A DNA stretch of 64,000 nucleotides, from contig NZ_CP166625.1 of assembly GCF_041320595.1 (NCBI RefSeq), positions 5,412,364 through 5,476,363 of the forward strand, given 5' to 3'. The DNA is from Pleomorphomonas sp. PLEO. GTDB lineage: Bacteria; Pseudomonadota; Alphaproteobacteria; Rhizobiales; Pleomorphomonadaceae. A program made the position numbers and the translations under genes. Within the stretch, counting starts at the first letter, position 1, and each line of letters begins with the position of its first letter. This document shows positions 45,137 through 56,517 of this stretch, piece after piece. The notes beneath the pieces were generated by a model that did no database searches, had not been told where the DNA came from, and worked only from the letters and a program-made list of their open reading frames with translations.

Positions 45137-46078
45137 CTACCCGCGCGATATCCGCCGTCCGGCCGTCGAAAATGGCTCCAAACGCCGGTGCAGATCCTCG
45201 ATCATTTCGAGCCGGCTTTCCGCCGCCTTCCCGAGCGCCACGCCAAGCGCCGAGGCGAGATGGCTGATGAGCGACATTGGTGCCACATAGCTGTCGAACA
45301 GGCTGGCCCCTTGGTTGGGGCAGCGTAGCGTCACATGTGCCAAATGAGCCGTGCGGGCCGCGGAGGCGTCGGTAACGAGCAGAATGCGAGCGCCGCTCTG
45401 GCGAACGGCGGCCATCACCTCGCGCAGCGCAGGCGGACGACGACGAAAACCGAAGACCACCAACGCGTCCTCGGGGCCCAAGCCGACGAGATCTTCAGCC
45501 AACGTCTGTCCGGCCAGCGGCAACAGGCGAACGTCCGGCTTCACATGGGCAAAAAGACCACGCGCGTAGGCGGCCAGCGCCGCGGAATTGCGGAAGCCAA
45601 TGAGGTGCAGGCGTTTTGACGACGCAAGCAGCTCGACGGCGTCGGCGAGGGCGGCCGGCGCAAGTTCAGTGGCAAGACGCTTCAGATTTTCGATGTCCTG
45701 CGCAACGTGCAGGGCGAAATCGGCCGGTCGCTCCGCAGAGGACAGTTCGTAGAGCGGCGAGCCCCAAGTGCGCGCATCGCGAACGGAGCGCCGCAGATCA
45801 CCGTAGCTCTCATAGCCGAGCCGCCGGAAGAAACGCGCGGCAGTTGCCGCGGACACGTCGGCACGGACCGCAAGCTCACCGGCGGTGAAAGCGGAGAGAT
45901 CACTGGCCGTCTCGAGGACGACTTCGGCGAGACGCTTCTCGCTTTCGGTCAGCTCGTCGAACAGCGCGGCGATGCGCGCATCAACCGCGTCGCCGGGCGC
46001 CGCGCCGCCACGTTCGCCTTCTCTTGCAGCAGTCGCCTCTTTTTTCATCTTTTCCATTTCATGAAAATTCTCTTTCAT
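45137..46078 (-). CDS. RpiR/MurR-family transcriptional regulator with SIS domain
   Basis: A 313-residue regulator. The N-terminal helix-turn-helix (about 35-110; DLSAFTAGELAVRADVSAAT, then ARFFRRLGYESYGDLRR) is followed by a SIS domain (about 135-270; LHLIGFRNSAALAAYARGLF, DALVVFGFRRRPPALREVM). ATG 46078 has AGAGGA seven bases upstream, so I take it over the internal Met codons at 46057 and 46048. It is divergent from the purine-type operon with only 50 bp between the start codons, so it is the likely regulator. RpiR members often sense phosphosugars; the ligand here is unknown. Confidence 0.88.
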   Translation of the reverse strand: MKENFHEMEKMKKEATAAREGERGGAAPGDAVDARIAALFDELTESEKRLAEVVLETASDLSAFTAGELAVRADVSAATAARFFRRLGYESYGDLRRSVRDARTWGSPLYELSSAERPADFALHVAQDIENLKRLATELAPAALADAVELLASSKRLHLIGFRNSAALAAYARGLFAHVKPDVRLLPLAGQTLAEDLVGLGPEDALVVFGFRRRPPALREVMAAVRQSGARILLVTDASAARTAHLAHVTLRCPNQGASLFDSYVAPMSLISHLASALGVALGKAAESRLEMIEDLHRRLEPFSTAGRRISRG

Positions 46079-46128
46079 ATATGTTCCTCTGTCAAGCCGG
46101 TCAGGCCGGCAGCAAGAACATCGGACCG
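46079..46128. promoter_or_regulatory. Short divergent control region of the purine-type operon
   Basis: Only 50 bp separate the regulator and dpaL start codons, so promoters must overlap each other or extend into the coding sequences. It contains the near-palindrome CCGGTCAGGCCGG (46098-46110). No clear -35/-10 pair was assigned. Confidence 0.35.
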
Positions 46129-47364
46129 ATGACCTACCTGTTTAAAAATCTCGCCGATTCGTCCGGCACAGCCGCCTTCCTCGTCAATACCACCCGCAAG
46201 GTTGGTTCATATCCTGAAGCCTTCAAGGCAACCCTGTCGCATGACGGCTACGTCCGGGCCGCCGGGGTCATCTCGTCTTGGCCTGGATATCGGCCGACGC
46301 CGCTCGTCTCGCTCTCCACGCTGGCGATGCGGCTCGGCGTCGCAAGCGTCCACTACAAGGACGAAGGCGGGCGCTTTGGCCTAGGCTCGTTCAAGGCGCT
46401 GGGTGGTGCATATGCGGTGTTCCGCCTGCTCGCCGCCGAACTCAGGCGCCGCGATGGCGGTGTCGACGAGGCGGCTCTGGCCGCCGGCCGGTTGAAGGAC
46501 GCCGTCAAGGACATCACCGTGTGCTGTGCTACCGATGGCAACCATGGCCGCTCCGTCGCCTGGGGCGCCCGTATGTTCGGCGCACGAGCGGTGATTTTCG
46601 TCCACGCCACCGTTTCTGAAAAGCGGGCAGAGGCAATCCGCAGTTTTGGGGCCGAGGTGGTGCGGACGGCCGGCAATTACGACGACTCGGTGCGCGAGGC
46701 CGACCGGACCGCCGCTGCAAACGGCTGGTTCGTCGTGTCCGATACCTCCTACCCCGGGTATACGGACATTCCTCGTGACGTCATGCAGGGCTATGCGGTG
46801 ATGGTGGCCGAGGCCCTTGGCGCGTTTGATATGCCGCCCACCCACGTCTTCATCCAGGGTGGTGTCGGCGGCCTTGCCGCGGCCGTCATCGCCCACCTTT
46901 GGGAAGCCTATGGGGCCGACACGCCCTCCGTCGTCGTGGTGGAGCCGGACAAGGCCGCATGCCTTTATGAAAGTGCGCGAGCCGGCAGACCGACGACCGT
47001 CACCGGTGACCTTGATACCGTCATGGCCGGGATGGCTTGCGGCGAACCGTCGGTGATCGCCTGGCCGTTCCTGGAAAAAGGCGCGACGGCCTTCATGGCC
47101 ATTCCCGACGAGGCGGCACTTGCCACAATGCAGCTCTTGGCGTCAGGCGCGGCCGGGGCCACCATCGTCGGCGGCGAATCGGGGGTCGCAGGCCTTGCCG
47201 GACTGATCGTCGCTGCCGATCATGCGGATTGGCGCAAGGCGCTTGGTCTCGATCAAGCCTCGCGCGTCTTGCTATTCGGCAGCGAGGGTGACACCGATCC
47301 GGATCTTTACGCCCGCATCGTCGGCCGAACTGGCGACGCGGTTCGCGCTGGAGCACAGACATGA
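46129..47364 (+). CDS. dpaL: Diaminopropionate ammonia-lyase (YgeX/DpaL-like)
   Basis: A 411-residue PLP enzyme that splits 2,3-diaminopropionate into pyruvate and two ammonia. The PLP lysine is Lys89 in GRFGLGSFKALGGAYA, the family signature. CCATDGNHGRSVAWGARMFG is the asparagine loop, and GGVGGLAAAVIAHLW the phosphate-binding loop. The start is placed at MTYLFKNLAD; the frame is open further upstream into the regulator. Length fits DpaL (about 400). Its stop overlaps the next gene's ATG (ATGA). In E. coli the homologue ygeX belongs to the purine/urate cluster with ygeY, ygfK, ssnA and xdhD, as here. Confidence 0.92.
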   Translation: MTYLFKNLADSSGTAAFLVNTTRKVGSYPEAFKATLSHDGYVRAAGVISSWPGYRPTPLVSLSTLAMRLGVASVHYKDEGGRFGLGSFKALGGAYAVFRLLAAELRRRDGGVDEAALAAGRLKDAVKDITVCCATDGNHGRSVAWGARMFGARAVIFVHATVSEKRAEAIRSFGAEVVRTAGNYDDSVREADRTAAANGWFVVSDTSYPGYTDIPRDVMQGYAVMVAEALGAFDMPPTHVFIQGGVGGLAAAVIAHLWEAYGADTPSVVVVEPDKAACLYESARAGRPTTVTGDLDTVMAGMACGEPSVIAWPFLEKGATAFMAIPDEAALATMQLLASGAAGATIVGGESGVAGLAGLIVAADHADWRKALGLDQASRVLLFGSEGDTDPDLYARIVGRTGDAVRAGAQT

Positions 47365-48617
47365 AAGACCTTTCTCCCGCCCTGCCCGTCAATGGCGACC
47401 GTCTCGTCGCCCGCCTCAAGGCGCTCGGCCAAGTCGGTGCCCTGCCGGAAGGCGGTGTCTGCCGTCTGGCCCTGACGCCGGAGGATGGCGCCGGCCGTGA
47501 CCTGGTCGTCGGCTGGATGCGGGAACAGGGGCTTGAGGTGGCGATCGATCCGATCGGCAACATCTTCGCCACTCGCAAGGGCACGCAGGATGGTCCGTCG
47601 GTGATGATGGGCTCGCATATCGACACGGTGGCGACCGGTGGCCTTTATGACGGCAATCTCGGCGTGCTCGCCGGCCTCGAAGTGCTGAAGGCCCTCGACG
47701 ATGCCGGTATTGCAACCGTGCACCCGGTCACCGTCGCGGCCTTCACCAATGAGGAGGGCGCCCGCTTCCAGCCGGACATGCTGGGCAGCCTCGTTCACGT
47801 TGGCGACCTGCCCCTCCAGGAAGCGCTCGATACCATTTCCATCGACGGCACGCGGCTCGGCGACGATCTCGTCGATATCGGCTACGCCGGTTCGGCGCCG
47901 CTCGGCGGCGTAAAGGCCGCCGCCTATCTCGAATATCACATCGAGCAGGGACCGGTATTGGAGGCCGAGGGCATCGACATCGGCGTCGTCGAAGGTGTGC
48001 AGGGCATCTCCTGGACGGAGATCACGCTGTCAGGCCGGGCGAGCCATGCCGGCGCCACGCCGATGCGCCTCCGGCGTGACGCGGGCCTTGCCGCCGCCCG
48101 CATCGCTCACGGCGTCGCCGATATCGCCAAATCGATCGGTGGCGACATGGTGGGAACCGTCGGCTCGCTGCGCCTTCGGCCCAATCTCGTCAATGTCGTC
48201 GCTGAAATGGCTCAGATGACCGTCGACCTTCGTCACCCGCAGGAGAAGGTGCTCGCCGAGGCTGAGGCGCGCCTTGCCGCGCTGGTTGCCCGCGTCGCCG
48301 AAGAGGAGCACGTTTCCTTCACCCGCCGCCGGCTGGCTCGCTTCGAGCCGGTCGCCTTCGACGGCGAACTGGTCGGCCGCGTCGAAAAGACGGCTAGGAG
48401 TCTCGGCCTTTCAACTCGCCGCATGTTCTCCGGTGCTGGTCACGACGCCCAGATGCTGGCCCGCACCTGTCCCGCCGCCATGGTGTTCGTGCCGTCCATT
48501 GCCGGACTCAGCCACAACATAGCCGAATACACGGCCCCCAACGACATAGCCAACGGCCTCGCTGTGCTCGGCACGTTAGCGTTGGAGCTGGCCGGCCGCG
48601 CCAACACACCCGCCTGA
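47361..48617 (+). CDS. M20-family Zn-dependent carbamoylase/amidohydrolase (allantoate amidohydrolase or ureidopropionase type)
   Basis: A 418-residue metallohydrolase of the AllC/HyuC/AmaB group. Metal and catalytic motifs: MGSHIDTVATGG (first His), YDGNLGVLAG (bridging Asp), FTNEEGARFQ (catalytic Glu), EYHIEQGPVLE (His ligand) and SGAGHDAQML plus GLSHNIAEYT near the end. The dimerisation lid lies at about 205-325. Members cleave N-carbamoyl groups from L-amino acids, allantoate or ureidopropionate. It occupies the place of ygeY in related clusters. ATG overlaps the dpaL stop. Which ureido compound is used is inference. Confidence 0.9.
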   Translation: MKDLSPALPVNGDRLVARLKALGQVGALPEGGVCRLALTPEDGAGRDLVVGWMREQGLEVAIDPIGNIFATRKGTQDGPSVMMGSHIDTVATGGLYDGNLGVLAGLEVLKALDDAGIATVHPVTVAAFTNEEGARFQPDMLGSLVHVGDLPLQEALDTISIDGTRLGDDLVDIGYAGSAPLGGVKAAAYLEYHIEQGPVLEAEGIDIGVVEGVQGISWTEITLSGRASHAGATPMRLRRDAGLAAARIAHGVADIAKSIGGDMVGTVGSLRLRPNLVNVVAEMAQMTVDLRHPQEKVLAEAEARLAALVARVAEEEHVSFTRRRLARFEPVAFDGELVGRVEKTARSLGLSTRRMFSGAGHDAQMLARTCPAAMVFVPSIAGLSHNIAEYTAPNDIANGLAVLGTLALELAGRANTPA

Positions 48618-48631
48618 GGAGTATTGAGAGA

Positions 48632-49549
48632 ATGTCCCGCACCATTGTCGTCGGTGCCGCCCAGCTTGGTCCGAACGCCCGTGCCGACAGTCGAGAGATC
48701 GTCGTCGCCCGGATGATCGCGTTGCTCGAAAAGGCCGCCCGACGCGGCTGCGATCTCGTGGTCTATCCGGAACTTGCGCTGACCACCTTCTTCCCGCGTT
48801 GGTTCATGCAGGACCAGGCCGAGGTCGACACCTTCTTCGAGACCGAGATGCCCGGCCCGACGACGGCGCCGCTGTTTGCCAAGGTCAAGGAGCTCGGTGT
48901 CGCCATCAGTTTCGGCTATGCCGAAAAGACGGTGATGGATGGCCGCATCCGGCACTTCAATACGTCCATCATCGTCGACAAGACGGGCGCGATCGTCCAC
49001 CGCTATCACAAGGTCCATCTGCCGGGGCATACCGAAAATGAGCCCTGGCGGGCCTTCCAGCATCTTGAGAAGCGTTATTTCGAGCCGGGCGACACCCTCT
49101 TCACGCCGGCCGATTGCCTCGGCGGCAAGATCGGCATGGCCATCTGCAACGACCGCCGCTGGCCGGAAACTTATCGCGAGCACGCCCTGCGCGGTACCGA
49201 GATGGTCTTGATCGGCTACAACACGCCGTATCACTATCCGCTCGCCCCCGAACACGACCATCTACAGTGCTTCCATAATCACCTCGCCATGCAGGCCGGG
49301 GCGTACGCCAACGGCATGTGGGTGGTGGGTGTCGGCAAGGCCGGTAACGAGGAGAACTGCGTGCTGATCGGCCAGAGCTGCATCATCGCACCAACCGGCG
49401 AGATCGTTGCCATGGCTTCGACGCTCGGTGACGAACTGGTTACGCATGACTGCGACCTTGATCGCTGCACCGAGATCCGCGCCAACATCTTCAACTTCCA
49501 GAAGCACCGGCGGCCGGAAATGTATCCGCTCCTGTCGGCGCCAGTCTGA
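48632..49549 (+). CDS. N-carbamoyl-D-amino-acid hydrolase-type nitrilase
   Basis: A 305-residue nitrilase-superfamily amidohydrolase. The catalytic triad falls exactly where it is in Agrobacterium D-carbamoylase: Glu47 (VVYPELAL), Lys127 (HRYHKVHLPG) and Cys172 (AICNDRRWPE). Overall length (about 304) also matches. The family hydrolyses N-carbamoyl-D-amino acids to the amino acid, CO2 and ammonia. It lies 14 bp after the M20 gene with GAGGAG between, inside the same operon. Beside an L-type carbamoylase and DpaL it probably removes a second carbamoyl group from a ureido intermediate; that is inference. Confidence 0.92.
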   Translation: MSRTIVVGAAQLGPNARADSREIVVARMIALLEKAARRGCDLVVYPELALTTFFPRWFMQDQAEVDTFFETEMPGPTTAPLFAKVKELGVAISFGYAEKTVMDGRIRHFNTSIIVDKTGAIVHRYHKVHLPGHTENEPWRAFQHLEKRYFEPGDTLFTPADCLGGKIGMAICNDRRWPETYREHALRGTEMVLIGYNTPYHYPLAPEHDHLQCFHNHLAMQAGAYANGMWVVGVGKAGNEENCVLIGQSCIIAPTGEIVAMASTLGDELVTHDCDLDRCTEIRANIFNFQKHRRPEMYPLLSAPV

Positions 49550-49570
49550 CGCTTTCTCGGGGCAAATTGT

Positions 49571-51595
49571 ATGGCCGACCTGACGCCGATCCCGCTACCG
49601 GTGCTTGTCAACCGGATGTTCCGCGAACTCGAGGCGAAGAAGGCCGCCTTTCACCTGCCGCGCTTCAAGTTCGCCAAGGCGCCGGCCGGCCGCGATCTCT
49701 CGACCTCGATCTTTGGCCGCAGGGCGGCGACGCCCTTTGGGCCTGCGGCCGGGCCGCATACCCAGCTGGCGCAGAACATCGTGCTCAGCTGGTTGGCCGG
49801 TGGTCGGGTAATCGAGCTCAAGACGGTGCAGGTGCTCGACCATCTGGATATTGCCCGCCCCTGCATCGACATGGAGACGGTCGGCTTCAACATCGAATGG
49901 TCGCAGGAGCTGTCCCTCGAACAGTCGCTTGAGGAATACGTTAAGGCGATGATGCTGATCGAGATGGCCAAGGCGGAGGGGCTTGCCCCGGGCCTTGAGG
50001 ACACCGTCATCGACATGAGCGTCGGTTATGACCTCGCCGGCCTTCGCTCGGACAAGGTGCGTGCCTTCATCGCCGGCATGAAGGATGCTAGTGCCGTCAT
50101 CGACAAACTCCGGGGGCAGATCCCCGAACCTTATGCGCGCTTCAGGGACCTAGATTATCCCGCCTGCATCTCAGACAGCGTCACCGTCTCCACCTTCCAC
50201 GGCTGCCCACCCGGCGAGATCGAAGCGATCGCCGCCCATTTGATGGCAGAGGAGGGGCTGGACGTCGTCGTCAAACTCAATCCGACCCTGCTTGGGAAAG
50301 CCGACCTCAACGCCATCCTGCATGACAAGCTCGGCTATGCCGATCTCGTGGTGCCCGACGCGACCTTCGAAAAGGACGCGAAATGGCAGGACGTGAGAGG
50401 CATCGTGTCCCGGCTGGGCGATCTTGCCGACAAGCTCGGGCGCGGCTTTGGCGTCAAGTTCTCCAACACGCTGCTCGTCGATAACCATAAGCAGTTTTTC
50501 CCGGCCGGCACCGGCGAAATGTATCTGTCAGGCCCGCCACTACATGTACTGGCCATCGAGCTGGTCGCCCGCTTCCGGGCCGAGTTCGGCGATCGTTTCC
50601 CGATCTCCTTTTCGGCCGGCATTGATGTCGGCAACTTCGCCGACACGGTGGCGCTCGGCCTCAAGCCGGTCAGCGTCTGCACCGATCTGCTGAAGGGAGC
50701 AGGCTATGGCAAGGGCGCCGATTACATTGCCGATCTCGCCGATCGCCTGGCTGAGGTGGAGGCAACGGACCTCGATACCTACGCCCTGAAGGCCTTTGGT
50801 CTGGCTGGCGCTGCACTGGACGACCTGGACATTCCTGCCGAGAGCAAGGCGACGCTGGCCGCAGCGCTCGAAGCCGGCGAAAATCTGCGTGCTGTCGCCG
50901 GTGCCGATTTCGAAGCATGGGTATCGGCTGCTCGGCTCCGCAACACCGACCACTACGCGACGCGCGTACGCGGCGACCATCGCTATAGCCGACCGGAGGT
51001 CGACCATCCGCCACGTCGAACCGGCATCCCCTTGGCGCTCCTCGACTGCGAGACCTGCGGCAAGTGTGTCAACGTCTGCCCCAACGACGCCGTCTTCCGC
51101 TACCCGTTGCCGCAGGAGCCGGTTATCGCCGCGATAGTGCGGCCTGGGGCGAAGGTCATGATTGGCGAGGCGCAGCCGGTGACTCGTGCCCAGCAGATCG
51201 GCATTTTCGCCGACGTCTGCAACCGCTGCGGCAACTGCGATGTCACCTGCCCGGAAACGGGCGGCCCCTTCGCCCGCAAGGCCAACTTGTTCGGCTCGGT
51301 CGCGAGCCTCGACGATGCACCGGACCGCGATGGCTTTGCCATAGAAAAAACGAGGGCAGGACTCCGCCTTCACGTTCGCGACGGGGGCCAGCGCTTCACG
51401 ATCGATGATGATGGCGCTCGCCTTGCCTGCAATGGAGACGGCTTTGATGTCTCGATTGATCCAGCCGCGCCGGAGCTAGCGTCCGGTCCGGCCGACCATC
51501 CGGTCGACCTCGGCCGCCTGATCCTCATCGCCCGCATAGCCCGCGCCGTCACGGCGCCGACGATCGTCACCTATGCCAACGCCGCTTTCGACTGA
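49571..51595 (+). CDS. YgfK-like iron-sulfur oxidoreductase, short form without flavin/NAD(P)H module
   Basis: A 674-residue protein matching YgfK over its two ends. Residues 1 to about 420 resemble the dihydroorotate-dehydrogenase-like part (FGPAAGPHTQLAQNIVLSWL, RVIELKTVQVLDHLDIARPC). Two 4Fe-4S motifs follow: C493-x2-C496-x2-C499-x3-C503-P and C550-x2-C553-x2-C556-x3-C560-P. In E. coli YgfK (about 1030 residues) a GltD-like FAD/NAD(P)H region separates these parts; here about 70-80 linker residues do. YgfK is linked genetically to anaerobic purine or urate use and annotated as a putative selenate reductase subunit. Electron partner here is unknown. It is 21 bp after the nitrilase and 16 bp before the molybdenum enzyme. 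Confidence 0.87.
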   Translation: MADLTPIPLPVLVNRMFRELEAKKAAFHLPRFKFAKAPAGRDLSTSIFGRRAATPFGPAAGPHTQLAQNIVLSWLAGGRVIELKTVQVLDHLDIARPCIDMETVGFNIEWSQELSLEQSLEEYVKAMMLIEMAKAEGLAPGLEDTVIDMSVGYDLAGLRSDKVRAFIAGMKDASAVIDKLRGQIPEPYARFRDLDYPACISDSVTVSTFHGCPPGEIEAIAAHLMAEEGLDVVVKLNPTLLGKADLNAILHDKLGYADLVVPDATFEKDAKWQDVRGIVSRLGDLADKLGRGFGVKFSNTLLVDNHKQFFPAGTGEMYLSGPPLHVLAIELVARFRAEFGDRFPISFSAGIDVGNFADTVALGLKPVSVCTDLLKGAGYGKGADYIADLADRLAEVEATDLDTYALKAFGLAGAALDDLDIPAESKATLAAALEAGENLRAVAGADFEAWVSAARLRNTDHYATRVRGDHRYSRPEVDHPPRRTGIPLALLDCETCGKCVNVCPNDAVFRYPLPQEPVIAAIVRPGAKVMIGEAQPVTRAQQIGIFADVCNRCGNCDVTCPETGGPFARKANLFGSVASLDDAPDRDGFAIEKTRAGLRLHVRDGGQRFTIDDDGARLACNGDGFDVSIDPAAPELASGPADHPVDLGRLILIARIARAVTAPTIVTYANAAFD

Positions 51596-51611
51596 ACGGA
51601 CAACCCACCAG

Positions 51612-54250
<2,639 letters not shown>

Positions 54251-54254
<4 letters not shown>

Positions 54255-55435
54255 CCCGATCGATCACCATTGGTCCGGACCGGACCGGCCGGACCGTCGC
54301 GATCGTCGATGGCGTCATTGCCGAGGCGGCCGATCCGATGGCGCCGGTCATCGCCTGCCCTGAGGGCGAGATCGCACCGGGCGCCGTCTGCGCGCATACC
54401 CATCTCTATTCGGGTCTGGCGCCTTATGGCATGCCGACAGCCGAGCCGGCCCCCGCCAACTTCATCGAGATCCTGGAAAAGGTCTGGTGGCGGCTCGACC
54501 GGGCGCTCGACGCGGACGCGCTCCGGGCATCGGCACGCGACTATATCGCCAAAGCGTTGCTATCGGGCACCACCAGTCTCATCGACCATCACGAATCGCC
54601 GCATTTCATCAGAGGATCGCTTCAGGTTCTGGCGGACGCGGCCAAGGATCTCGGCGTGCGGGCGCTGCTGACTTTCGGCGCCACCGAGCGCAACTTCGGG
54701 CGCGCCGAAGCCGAGGCGGGCCTCGTCGAGTGCGGCAATGTCGAGGAGACGCCACTCATTCGCCGCCTCGTCGGGCTGCACGCCAGCTTCACGGTTTCCG
54801 ATGACACGATCCGTGCCGCTGGCGAACTTTGCCACTCCCTCGATACGGTGATGCACGTGCACGTGGCGGAAGCCGTGGACGACGTTGAGGATGCACGCGC
54901 ACGCGGCTATGCCGGCCCGCTCGAACGGCTGATCGCCCTCGACGCGTTGCCGACAGGCTCAATCCTCGCCCATGGGGTCCATCTCACCGCAGAAGAGGTG
55001 CGCAAGGCGGACCGACTTGGCTGCTGGCTTGTGCAGAATCCGCGCTCCAATGAAGGCAATCGCGTCGGCTATCCGACCACCCTTCGCCATTCGGAAAAAG
55101 TGGCGCTCGGGTGCGATGGCTGGAACGCCGATATGGCGATCGAAAAAGCGGCACTTCTTCGGCTTGCCACCGCGAACGGTGACGACCGAGCAGCGGCCCG
55201 TCTTGATGCCGGCCAGCGATTGATCTCCCAACGCTTCGGGTTTTCTGCCATAGGCCTCGCGCCCGGCGCGGCCGGCGATGTGGTGGTCCGGCAGAATGGC
55301 AGAGTAACAACAGTAGCTGTTGATGGCAGGCTCGTTGTCAGTGACGGTTGCCTTGTTAGCGCCGATGCCGGGGAAATCGAAACCGTGGCCCGCACCCAGG
55401 CGGCACGCCTCTGGCAGCGGATGGAAGCTTTCTGA
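54251..55435 (+). CDS. SsnA-like amidohydrolase/deaminase
   Basis: A 394-residue metal-dependent amidohydrolase of the cytosine/guanine/atrazine deaminase superfamily. It starts with TTG at 54251, overlapping the preceding stop (TTGA), with GGAG nine bases upstream. Motifs: CAHTHLYSGLAPYG (HxH metal site), VMHVHVAEAVDD, ILAHGVHLT and ALGCDGWNADM (metal Asp). The HTHLYS form and position after xdhD and ygfK match SsnA, which is linked to the purine cluster in E. coli. A guanine- or aminopurine-type deamination is the best guess. It is slightly shorter than SsnA (about 440). Confidence 0.85.
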
Positions 55436-55491
55436 CCCTGGTGACGGCGCGACCGGCCGAGGCTATTGTCGCCGCCAGCAGGGAGGAATTC

Positions 55492-56172
55492 ATGATTTAT
55501 TTTCTCGATACCGCCGACGTCGCGGCCATCGCCCGCCTCGCGGATCTCTATCCTATCGCTGGCGTCACCACCAACCCGACGCTGATCGCCCGTGCGAAGC
55601 GACCGTTTTCCGACATTCTCAAAGATATCCGGGCGGTGATCGGCGATGGCGCCATGCTGCATGTCCAGGTTACCGGCAGCGATGCCGACACAATGGTGGC
55701 AGAGGCTCGCAAACTTGCCGACTTCGTCGGTGCCGGCTTTCATCCGAAGGTGCCGGTGACGGCGGAGGGCATCAAGGCAATTCGGCGGCTATCCGGTCTC
55801 GGCTTCCGCGTGACGGCAACCGCCATCGTCACCGCCCAACAGGCCCTGATGGCGGCGGTGGCCGGCGCGGCCTTCACCGCGCCCTACGTCAACAGGCTCG
55901 ACATGATCGGCGGCGACGGCGTCAAGGTCGTCGCCGACATTGTCCATCTCTTCCGCGTTCATGCCTTGCCAACGCGCCTGCTGACCGCCTCTTTCAAGAA
56001 CGTCCAGCAGGTACACGATGTTGCCATGGCTGGCGCCCATTCAGCGACGCTGCCGCCCGACATTCTCGAAGCCCTGATCCGCCACCCATTGACCGATTCC
56101 GGCATCGCGGGCTTTTCAGCCGACTGGGCGGCAGCCTATGGCGAGGGTGTCACCACGCTCGACCTCATCTGA
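55492..56172 (+). CDS. Fructose-6-phosphate aldolase/transaldolase-like protein
   Basis: A 226-residue small transaldolase-family enzyme. GGAGG (55482-55486) selects ATG 55492 (MIYFLDTADVAAIARL). The Schiff-base Lys is Lys86 in FHPKVPVTAEGIKA, like Lys85 of FSA. Also seen are GVTTNPTLIA and the C-terminal LTASFKNVQQVHD. The family cleaves fructose 6-phosphate to dihydroxyacetone and glyceraldehyde 3-phosphate, or acts as transaldolase. It lies 56 bp after the SsnA-like gene, same strand, so it may be co-transcribed; a link to purine use is not obvious. Confidence 0.9.
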   Translation: MIYFLDTADVAAIARLADLYPIAGVTTNPTLIARAKRPFSDILKDIRAVIGDGAMLHVQVTGSDADTMVAEARKLADFVGAGFHPKVPVTAEGIKAIRRLSGLGFRVTATAIVTAQQALMAAVAGAAFTAPYVNRLDMIGGDGVKVVADIVHLFRVHALPTRLLTASFKNVQQVHDVAMAGAHSATLPPDILEALIRHPLTDSGIAGFSADWAAAYGEGVTTLDLI

Positions 56173-56193
56173 GGTCGTTCGCCGTCACGCCGG

Positions 56194-56231
56194 CTTCTTC
56201 TTGCTGACGTTACTTCTTCTTGCTGGCGTTA
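56194..56231. repeat. 19-bp tandem duplication at the 3' end of the small basic gene
   Basis: Copies at 56194-56212 and 56213-56231 differ at one base (CTTCTTCTTGCTGACGTTA versus ...GGCGTTA). The junction creates the TAA stop of the 47-residue gene. Confidence 0.9.
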
Positions 56232-56353
56232 TGAGTCGCATCGCTGGTCGCCTTGGCGAAGACGTCGGTCACCGATGATGTTTTGGTGCCAGCGCCTTTC
56301 TCGGCCTTCGGTTTGCGTGCTTCCTTGTTTTTCTTAACCTGTCCCTTGGCCAT
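56210..56353 (-). CDS. Small basic hypothetical protein
   Basis: A 47-residue lysine-rich protein, MAKGQVKKNKEARKPKAEK at its start and HNASKKK at its end. AGGAG six bases before ATG 56353 supports this start rather than the upstream in-frame Met. Small proteins beginning MAKGQxKxNKExxKPK are widespread in alpha- and gammaproteobacteria; no function is known to me. Its stop codon comes from a 19-bp tandem duplication; without it the protein would end NVSKKKPA. It is convergent with the aldolase gene. Confidence 0.75.
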   Translation of the reverse strand: MAKGQVKKNKEARKPKAEKGAGTKTSSVTDVFAKATSDATHNASKKK

Positions 56354-56517
56354 GTCACTCTCCTGATCGAAGGCGATCGTCTCGTCTGGGACGGTCGCGT
56401 TCATAATGTTCCCGAGGGCCGGTCTTCCGGCTGGCCACCGACGGGCACATGATGAGCCGGCTTTGTCACGGATACAACCTCAGCTAAGGTCCAAGCGCAG
56501 CAACCTTGCTGCGGGGC

